The notes under the pieces were generated by a model. That model saw nothing but the letters and a program-made list of their open reading frames with translations. It was not told where the DNA came from and did not search any database. Position numbers and translations under genes: made by a program. Below are positions 13,607 to 19,770 of a stretch of DNA of 19,770 bases, one piece after another. The stretch spans positions 1 through 19,770 of the forward strand of contig JAFGHG010000077.1 of the NCBI GenBank assembly GCA_016939345.1. The letters run 5' to 3'. This DNA comes from Candidatus Omnitrophota bacterium. GTDB taxonomy: Bacteria > Omnitrophota > Gorgyraeia > Duberdicusellales > 4484-171. Each line of letters starts with the position of its first letter. The stretch's first letter is position 1.

Positions 13607-15320
13607 AAAAATCAAAACAAGAAAACTATCTATAGGTATCGACATAGGAGAAAATTCTATAAAAGTCGTACAACTTGCATGTACTCCCAAGGGAAATAAT
13701 ATCCTGGCTCATGCTCAGCTTCCTGTGCCATCCTATGCTAACGCCTCAGAAAAATTACTCTTCATTAAAGACGCTCTAAAAAAAATATTCAAAGAAAATA
13801 AGTTCAAAAAATCTACTGTTTCCATGCTTGTCCCAGCCTCAGAATCCTGTGTGCGTATTTTCACTATCCCTTCTATGCCTGATTCTGAAATTCCCGAAGC
13901 AGTCAAATGGACCTCAAAGCGTTACATAGCCCATCCTATTGAAGAAATGGTCCTTGGTTACGTTCAGGAACAGCAAGTAATCGAGCAAAACGTAAAAAAA
14001 ATCAAGATATCTTTTCTCGGGGTTCATAAAAATATATACCAGACATATGTTGACTATGCCTCGAGTCTTGGTTTTAAAACCTTTTCCGTAAATACAAGTT
14101 GCCATGCAATCAAAAATTTTGTATCAGCCAATAACAATTTTATCAATAAAGCGGTAATGGTGCTAAACATAGGTTTAAGCAGTACCGATATAGTCATACT
14201 TTACAAGGGCCAGCTTGTCTTTACCCGCAACATACCCGAAGGAGGCAGGGGTTTTGATGAAGCGATAATAGATAATCTTTCCCTTGGCGAAGGCACTACT
14301 CAGGTTTCTTCATCTATCGCCAGAGACATAAAACAAAACTTTGGGATATTGTTAGAAGATACAAACCAAATCTATAACGGGGTAAATGTTTGGGATGCTA
14401 CTCAGGCCATGCATAATCATGTTGACCGTATTGTCAGAGAAATACAGCTTTCATTGAGCCATTATCGCCAGCTTTCTCACGGAGGAGAGATAGAGGAAGT
14501 GTTGCTCACCGGCGGCGGAGCTAAAATAGCCAATCTTGACAGGCTTCTCTCAGAGAAAATAAGCCTGCCAGTCAATAATCCATCACGAATAAAACTGCCT
14601 GCTTTTTTTAATCTTGATGAATTAGATGTTTACGCTTGCTCAATAGGCGCTGCTCTTGAAAAAGGTGATAACCCTAATTTAATCAACAATATCCAAAAAA
14701 TAGCCAAAAAAAAGACTACTCAAGGATCTAAACTCCTTAAACGTATTATAATAGTCTTTGTCAGCCTTTTTTTGCTCTTATTTTTCAGTGTGGGTGGTTT
14801 TTATTTTATTTTTCAAGGCAGAATACAATATTACAGAAGAAGACTTAACGGTTTACAGTCTAAAAGCATGGCCATTGAAGAACTTACAACGAGCGTTAAA
14901 GCCTTGAATCTTCGCAAAAAAATAATGAGTACGATATCCGATAGTGAGCCTCCGGTGATTGAAGTTATTATGGATATCAGCCAAATAGTTGACCCTAATC
15001 GCATGATAGTTGATTCTATGAATTTTCAGACTACACCTGAAGAAATCTCAACCTTTAACATAAAAGGCAAAATACTAAGCAGCTCAGAAGCAGACTCAAT
15101 GGATATAATATCGGACTTTCTTTCTGGTTTGGAAAAAACAGGTCACTTTTCTCTGCTTTCACCAAAGATTACTGAAAGGGGCAGCAGAGACAAAGAATAC
15201 CAGGATTACATAAACTTTGAGGTCAGCTGTACCTTCAAGGGTAGACTCGTAAAAACAAAAGACAAAACAGCTCCTCAATGGCAAAACCCAATGTTTAACG
15301 ATGGCCAAAACCAATTCTAA
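13599..15320 (+). CDS. pilM: PilM-PilN fusion, inner-membrane alignment complex protein
   Basis: 573 aa, about the sum of PilM (~350) and PilN (~200). Residues 10-355 are an actin/FtsA-like PilM with phosphate motifs GIDIGENSIKVVQL (13-26) and LNIGLSSTDIVIL (189-201), WTSKRYIAHPIEEMVLGY (104-121) and the adenosine motif LLTGGGAKIANL (302-313). A short basic linker leads to one transmembrane helix (383-405), then a coiled-coil and ferredoxin-like PilN periplasmic domain (406-550; PVIEVIMDISQIVD, IKGKILSSSEA, DFLSGLEKTGHF). Normally cytoplasmic PilM binds a short N-terminal peptide of PilN; here NLINNIQ (360-366) in the linker may be its remnant. A covalent fusion fixes 1:1 stoichiometry. No frameshift is needed: the frame is continuous. 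The gene overlaps the PilO-P start by 20 bases. Confidence 0.9.
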   Translation: MSKKIKTRKLSIGIDIGENSIKVVQLACTPKGNNILAHAQLPVPSYANASEKLLFIKDALKKIFKENKFKKSTVSMLVPASESCVRIFTIPSMPDSEIPEAVKWTSKRYIAHPIEEMVLGYVQEQQVIEQNVKKIKISFLGVHKNIYQTYVDYASSLGFKTFSVNTSCHAIKNFVSANNNFINKAVMVLNIGLSSTDIVILYKGQLVFTRNIPEGGRGFDEAIIDNLSLGEGTTQVSSSIARDIKQNFGILLEDTNQIYNGVNVWDATQAMHNHVDRIVREIQLSLSHYRQLSHGGEIEEVLLTGGGAKIANLDRLLSEKISLPVNNPSRIKLPAFFNLDELDVYACSIGAALEKGDNPNLINNIQKIAKKKTTQGSKLLKRIIIVFVSLFLLLFFSVGGFYFIFQGRIQYYRRRLNGLQSKSMAIEELTTSVKALNLRKKIMSTISDSEPPVIEVIMDISQIVDPNRMIVDSMNFQTTPEEISTFNIKGKILSSSEADSMDIISDFLSGLEKTGHFSLLSPKITERGSRDKEYQDYINFEVSCTFKGRLVKTKDKTAPQWQNPMFNDGQNQF

Positions 15321-16254
15321 AGTAACATTATTGTCGTTTATTTTTGGTATAGGTTTGCTGCTTTTCCTATTTAATAACTTTTTCAAGCCCTGGATGAAAA
15401 GCAATAAGAATTTATCTCAACAGTTGATACAGCTCCAGCAGGACGTTAGAAATCTTACTTCAGTCTTTAACGATGAAAGGCAGATATACCAGATGCAGCG
15501 AAAAGTAGAGAAATTGGAACAGCATCTTTTAAAAAAAATACCGGAATCGTTTTCCATACCCGAGCTTAATGACATGCTGACAAAGCCCTCAAAACAATTT
15601 AATTTTGACGTAGTATCTTTATCCTTCGGTTCGCAGGAAGAGGTCGAATTTAACAGTTCTTCAGGCAAGGCCACATACAATTATGTACCCATAAATTTAA
15701 GTATAGATATAGTAATGGACCGTTTAGTTGAATACCTATACTGGATAAAAAACCAGAACTACCTTGTGACCCTGGGCAATCTCTCAATACAGGCCGACCC
15801 GGAAATCCCGGGAATAGTAAAGGCAACGATGCTCGTTAAAGCTTATAGTTATCTACCACAAGGCTCAGGCTCAATCATTGATACGCCTTCTACCCAGTTT
15901 AACGAAGATTACTTAAAAAATTCTTTAAACATGCCCGAGGAAAAAACTCTTGATTTAACAAAATACAGACGCAACCAGATATTTCCTCTTGTCCAAAAAG
16001 CAATCGAACCAGAGATCCAGCAACAGCAGCAGGAAAAACAGGAGCAAAAAACAAGCCAAAACTTGAAACTCCAAGGAATTGTTATTAAAAACCCAAAAAA
16101 TCTTTCGGTCGTAGTAATAAACGGTGAACTGCTTAGGCAAGGCGATACTATTTTAGGCTATACAATCGTAGATATAAATCCTAAAAAAGTCACCCTTGAA
16201 AATAATGCTAAATCTTTCGAATTAAAAATCGATAATTCCAGTTATAGGAGGTAG
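15301..16254 (+). CDS. pilO: PilO-like protein with C-terminal PilP/GspC-type domain
   Basis: 317 aa, longer than typical PilO (~200). One transmembrane helix (about 9-27), a coiled coil (33-80, QQLIQLQQDV, MQRKVEKLEQHL), and a PilO ferredoxin-like periplasmic domain (81-185: FSIPELNDMLTKPSKQFNFDVVSL, YNYVPINLSIDIVMDRLVEYLYWI, LSIQADPEIPGIVKATM, split here by gaps). A polar linker with the glutamine-rich stretch IQQQQQEKQEQK (239-250) joins a C-terminal beta domain (256-310: LKLQGIVI, VVVINGELLRQGDTILGY, VTLENNAKSFELKI) resembling the PilP / GspC homology region that contacts the secretin. It would thus combine PilO with PilP. The PilP part is recognised by pattern only, and no separate pilP gene lies between it and the secretin. 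Confidence 0.85.
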   Translation: MAKTNSKVTLLSFIFGIGLLLFLFNNFFKPWMKSNKNLSQQLIQLQQDVRNLTSVFNDERQIYQMQRKVEKLEQHLLKKIPESFSIPELNDMLTKPSKQFNFDVVSLSFGSQEEVEFNSSSGKATYNYVPINLSIDIVMDRLVEYLYWIKNQNYLVTLGNLSIQADPEIPGIVKATMLVKAYSYLPQGSGSIIDTPSTQFNEDYLKNSLNMPEEKTLDLTKYRRNQIFPLVQKAIEPEIQQQQQEKQEQKTSQNLKLQGIVIKNPKNLSVVVINGELLRQGDTILGYTIVDINPKKVTLENNAKSFELKIDNSSYRR

Positions 16255-16255
16255 C

Positions 16256-18043
16256 ATGCTTAAGACAAGAAATGGACCTTATTTGAATATCTTTTTTGCT
16301 TTATTATTTATTTTTTCTTTGTTCAATTATTTAGCCGGTCTCACGTTTTGTATATCTCTTGCTAATGCTGCCTCAGAAGAAAATGATGCTATCACTGAAT
16401 ACAACAAAGCTTTTGAAGGAGTTAAAGAAAGTATGCTTATCCTGATAAACCAGCTGGAAGGGGAAGATGCAGAGCCTGTACCTTTGGACCAAGAGGCTGA
16501 AACATCTCAACAGAATAATCCACCACTTCTAATAGACAGCTCTTTGATTGATAAAAAAAAGGAAATTAATTACCTTGAACAGGCCGCCCCTGAAACAGTC
16601 AACCCTGCTATGAATGATGATGAGTTTTCTGCCAAATATGATACTGTTTTAAATGAATATACTAAAATAACTGAATCTTCAAGCCGCCAACCCCTGAATG
16701 ATAGCGGTTTAACCAAAGCCTTGGAACAAAAGATCACTTTGAATTTTTCACAAGCCGCCTTAACAGACGTCCTCAGGACCCTTTCCGATTCTACATCTTT
16801 AAATATAATTGCAGGCCCATCCGTAGAAGGACAAGTAACAGTCCATCTTGTAGATGTCCCTCTAGGCACTGCTTTAAACTCGATTCTTTTGGCTAACGGC
16901 TATACATTTGTCAAAGAAGATTCTATTTTAAGAGTGGTTTCCTTTGATGAGATAGAAGAATCTCCAGCATCATCCTTGACCACTAAGGTTTTTAATTTAA
17001 AATTCCAAAACGCTGAAGACATAAAAGCAACTGTATCTCAATTTCTTTCAGATAAAGGCTTGATACAAACATTTACAAGGACCAAGGATGATTCTACGCT
17101 TATACGTTCTAATACCTTGGTTGTTAGAGATACTAAAGAAGTCCTGGATAACATAACAGGCATTATAGATAAAATCGATGTTGAGCCTATGCAGATATCT
17201 ATATCGGCAAAAGTCATTGAAGTTATTGCTGATGACACTGACAAGCTAGGTGTTGATTGGACCGTTACCGGTTCTCTTACTGGCGCAAGTATACCTACAA
17301 CCGCACCTTTTACCAAAAAACGAGATATGATCGATCAGAACGGCCTTCTTATACCTAAGCCTGATCCTACAAATGAGGACTTTCTAGATACCAATGCAAG
17401 CCTGTTTCCATATGCATCATCCGATGATTTTACCTTTGGAAGCCTTAGCTTTTCCAGTTTTCAGGCTGTTCTTAATCTCTTGGATCATAAAGACAAGTCT
17501 AATCTTTTATCGGCTCCCCATATTGCCACAATAGACGGAGAAGAAGCTATAATTTCTATAGCTACAAATATACCCATACCGATATATGAAAGGAATGAAT
17601 CAACTGGCTCTATGGAAATAACTGGCTACGAAGAAGAACAAACCGGGATCATCCTCAAAGTTACACCCCATGTTGTCGGCGATAATAAAATAATGCTTAA
17701 GGTTTATCCTGAAATAAGCGAACTGACAGGCCAGTCAGTAGGCCCTAATAACGAAAGACCCATTACTACATCCCGTAAAGCTGAAACTACCATAACGATA
17801 AAAGACGGTGATTCAGTGGTTATCGGCGGACTGATCAAGGATAATATAGCCGAAAAAAACCACCGTATTCCTATTATAGGAGACATACCCTTTCTTGGGG
17901 TACCCTTTAGATATACTGAAAAAACAGTTGATAAAACCGAACTGCTGATTTTCATAACGCCGCATATAATACCTGAAAATAATTTTAACAGGATAGACCA
18001 TTCCTCAAAGGACTATTCATTAAAGGAGGTTAAGAAAAAATAA
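16256..18043 (+). CDS. pilQ: Type IV pilus secretin (PilQ/MshL-type)
   Basis: 595 aa. Secretins form the outer-membrane channel for the pilus. Signal peptide with a long N-region, cleavage predicted after ANA (36-38); the LTFC string inside the hydrophobic core is not a proper lipobox. Residues 39-155 are acidic and low in structure. Then a secretin/TonB short N-terminal (STN) domain (158-228: ITLNFSQAALTDVLRTL, ADVPLGTALNSILLANGYTF in similar form), an N1/NolW-type domain (242-312), and the secretin beta domain (about 315-572) with LLSAPHIATIDGEEA, PIIGDIPFLGVPFR (539-552) and ELLIFITPHII (562-572). No AMIN domain is seen, so the architecture is nearer to MshL than to classical PilQ. GGAGG at 16247-16251 overlaps the previous stop region and sets this start. 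Confidence 0.93.
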   Translation: MLKTRNGPYLNIFFALLFIFSLFNYLAGLTFCISLANAASEENDAITEYNKAFEGVKESMLILINQLEGEDAEPVPLDQEAETSQQNNPPLLIDSSLIDKKKEINYLEQAAPETVNPAMNDDEFSAKYDTVLNEYTKITESSSRQPLNDSGLTKALEQKITLNFSQAALTDVLRTLSDSTSLNIIAGPSVEGQVTVHLVDVPLGTALNSILLANGYTFVKEDSILRVVSFDEIEESPASSLTTKVFNLKFQNAEDIKATVSQFLSDKGLIQTFTRTKDDSTLIRSNTLVVRDTKEVLDNITGIIDKIDVEPMQISISAKVIEVIADDTDKLGVDWTVTGSLTGASIPTTAPFTKKRDMIDQNGLLIPKPDPTNEDFLDTNASLFPYASSDDFTFGSLSFSSFQAVLNLLDHKDKSNLLSAPHIATIDGEEAIISIATNIPIPIYERNESTGSMEITGYEEEQTGIILKVTPHVVGDNKIMLKVYPEISELTGQSVGPNNERPITTSRKAETTITIKDGDSVVIGGLIKDNIAEKNHRIPIIGDIPFLGVPFRYTEKTVDKTELLIFITPHIIPENNFNRIDHSSKDYSLKEVKKK

Positions 18044-18044
18044 T

Positions 18045-19727
18045 ATGGCAAAGGCAAAAGGTTTACTCGGCGAATTACTTGTACAGAAGGGCCATATAAC
18101 TGAAGACCAGCTAAACGAGGCGCTGTCTTTACAGAAAAAAAGCGGAGAACTGCTCGGTTCGATACTGGTTAAGAAAAAATTCATAAGTGAAGAGATCCTG
18201 GTCCGCTTTCTAAGCGAGGTTTTTGAAGTCGAATATGTCCAGCTGTCCTCTCTCTCAATACCTGAAAATATCATAACCAGCGTTCCGGACAGTTTAGCCC
18301 GCCAATTCGAGATTATTCCTATTGAAAAGAAAGGAGACTTCCTTGTCCTGGCCATGGCTAATCCCCAGAACTTTTTTCTTATCGATGAGCTTCGAGCAAC
18401 TCTGCATTGCCAGATAAAAGCAAAGATCGCTACTGAATCAAGCATAAGGCAGGCCTTAAAAAAATATTACGGCCAGAAAAGCATACTTAAGGAGATAATA
18501 ACTTCAGCTGTCGAAACTTCGACCCATCAGGTTAGCAGCGAAAAAAAAGTTTTTGAGCTAAAGGATTCAATGGCCGATGCCCCGGCTATAAGGTTAGTCA
18601 ACCAATTGCTTACTGACGCTGTTAATGAAAATGTCAGCGATATCCACATAGAGCCTCAAGAAAATAAATTAGTCATACGTTTTCGCATTGATGGTATTTT
18701 GAGGGATATTATCCAGCCTCCTAAACACATGCATGATTTTATTATCTCAAGAGTAAAGATCATGTCACGCCTTGACATAGCTGAAAAAAGAATGCCTCAA
18801 GACGGCAAATTTCCCATGAAAGTCAATAATAACGACGTTGACGTAAGGGTATCTATTTATCCAACTATACACGGCGAAAAAGGAGTTCTTAGGATACTTA
18901 ACCGTTCCTCTGTTTCTTTTGGTCTTGAAGATTTAGGCTTTGATGAAGAAAATAAAAATAAATTTACTTCTTTGATAAAAAGGCCTCATGGAATAATTCT
19001 TGTAACCGGCCCCACAGGCAGCGGAAAAACCACCACTTTATATACTGCTCTTGAGACCATTAAGACCTCTGAAAAAAACCTTTTGACTATCGAAGATCCT
19101 GTTGAATACCAATTAAACGGAATATCACAATCTCAGATATACAGTAAGATCGGTTTAAGCTTTGCAACTTTACTCCGGGCGATAATGCGCCAGGATCCTG
19201 ATATTATCCTGGTAGGAGAAATACGGGATCTGGAAACAGCAGAGGTTTCTATAAGAGCTGCCCTTACAGGTCATTTGGTATTATCAACATTACATACTAA
19301 CGATGCTCCCGGAGCTGTTATACGTCTTACGGATATGGGTGTCCAGCCTTTTCTTGTTTCTTCATCAGTTATAGGGGTTATAGCTCAAAGGCTGGTAAGA
19401 AAGATCTGCCCTAAATGCAAAGTTCAAACCAAAATTTCAGCTGATGAAGCCAAAAGTATAGGCATACCTCCTGATGCCGTAATTTATCACGGTAAAGGCT
19501 GTGATGCATGCACTAACAGCGGTTATAAGGGCAGAATAGCTGTATTTGAAATAATGACCATAGATGAAGACATAAGAACTCTAATTGTTCAAAGGGCGCC
19601 TTTAAATGATATCAGGACCATGGCTAAAGAAAAAGGAATGAAGACATTAAGAGAAGATGCCCTAAAAAAAGTAGTTGCCGGGACAACCACGATAGAAGAA
19701 GTTTTAAGGGTCTCCCAGGACGAATAA
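18045..19727 (+). CDS. pilB: Type IV pilus extension ATPase (PilB/MshE/GspE)
   Basis: 560 aa, normal length for PilB/GspE. It powers pilus polymerisation from the cytoplasmic face. Residues 1-140 form an MshEN-type N-terminal domain: LLGELLVQKGHITEDQLNEA with ALSLQ (7-30) and a second copy LLGSILVKKKFISEEILVRF (36-55). In MshE these repeats bind c-di-GMP; here the leading Arg/Lys is Leu in both. The core has RFRIDGILRD (212-221), Walker A GPTGSGKTT (322-330), Asp box TIEDPVEY (348-355), Walker B ILVGEIRDLETAE (388-400, E392), His box STLHTND (414-420) and a tetracysteine zinc site C455, C458, C486 and C489. AAAGGAGG at 18022-18029 sits an unusually long 15 bases from the ATG. The gene begins one base after the secretin stop. 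Confidence 0.95.
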   Translation: MAKAKGLLGELLVQKGHITEDQLNEALSLQKKSGELLGSILVKKKFISEEILVRFLSEVFEVEYVQLSSLSIPENIITSVPDSLARQFEIIPIEKKGDFLVLAMANPQNFFLIDELRATLHCQIKAKIATESSIRQALKKYYGQKSILKEIITSAVETSTHQVSSEKKVFELKDSMADAPAIRLVNQLLTDAVNENVSDIHIEPQENKLVIRFRIDGILRDIIQPPKHMHDFIISRVKIMSRLDIAEKRMPQDGKFPMKVNNNDVDVRVSIYPTIHGEKGVLRILNRSSVSFGLEDLGFDEENKNKFTSLIKRPHGIILVTGPTGSGKTTTLYTALETIKTSEKNLLTIEDPVEYQLNGISQSQIYSKIGLSFATLLRAIMRQDPDIILVGEIRDLETAEVSIRAALTGHLVLSTLHTNDAPGAVIRLTDMGVQPFLVSSSVIGVIAQRLVRKICPKCKVQTKISADEAKSIGIPPDAVIYHGKGCDACTNSGYKGRIAVFEIMTIDEDIRTLIVQRAPLNDIRTMAKEKGMKTLREDALKKVVAGTTTIEEVLRVSQDE

Positions 19728-19737
19728 ATTACTCCAT

Positions 19738-19770
19738 ATGCCAAGATTTATATATACAGCAAGAGATTCC
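19738..19770 (+). CDS. pilC: PilC/GspF platform protein, N-terminal fragment (cut by the window edge)
   Basis: Eleven codons are visible: MPRFIYTARDS. The opening M-P-x-F-x-Y-x-A-R-D is characteristic of PilC/GspF inner-membrane platform proteins, and pilC regularly follows pilB. The ATG is ten bases after the pilB stop, with no clear ribosome-binding site. Assignment rests on this short stretch plus context. Confidence 0.75.
   Translation, partial: MPRFIYTARDS

Noticed and set aside
16343..16354. Lipobox-like LTFC in the secretin N-terminus
   Set aside because: Phe at the -1 position does not fit a lipobox, and a good signal peptidase I site (ANA) follows six residues later.

Overview
The window is an AT-rich, tightly packed stretch of a Gram-negative (diderm) bacterial chromosome. 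Every gene is on the + strand, and several neighbours overlap or abut (ATGA, TGATG or 20-base overlaps). The outer membrane is implied by a secretin, a lipoprotein signal peptidase and a type IV pilus alignment complex. The ileS-dksA/traR-lspA-rluD order and the protein style recall uncultured PVC-related lineages such as Omnitrophota. That placement is an impression from gene order and composition, not a proven assignment.

Bases 1-5252 are a housekeeping block: the 3' end of ileS, a DksA/TraR-type protein with only two of its four zinc cysteines, lspA, an RluD-type pseudouridine synthase, aroA, an FAH-family enzyme, a YjbQ-family protein and a small exported protein of unknown role. Bases 5259-7570 carry a membrane-anchored GAF-GGDEF diguanylate cyclase followed by the retraction ATPase pilT.

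Bases 7689-12866 encode four pilin-like (minor pilin) proteins. They look like GspJ-, GspK-, GspH- and GspI/MshD-type subunits, in the order J-K-[HTH regulator]-H-I. The J-like protein carries a large right-handed beta-helix and the K/PilX-like protein carries a beta-propeller, so both are candidates for a pilus-tip or adhesive complex. A 169-base intergenic region between K and the HTH gene holds the best promoter in the window, with an 11-base palindrome over its -35 box, an inverted repeat and direct repeats.

Bases 12876-19770 encode two tandem PilZ domain proteins, a PilM-PilN fusion, a PilO-PilP fusion, the secretin, the PilB/MshE-type extension ATPase and the first codons of the platform protein PilC. 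The inner-membrane alignment complex, usually four polypeptides, is thus reduced to two.

Taken together, bases 5259-19770 look like one type IV pilus (MSHA/PilB-like) locus. It appears to have its own c-di-GMP circuit (one cyclase, two PilZ proteins, one MshEN-type ATPase) and a local transcription regulator. No major pilin, prepilin peptidase, tRNA, rRNA, CRISPR array or insertion sequence is visible. No gene-free stretch exceeds 300 bases; the longest are 11368-11536 and 7571-7688.
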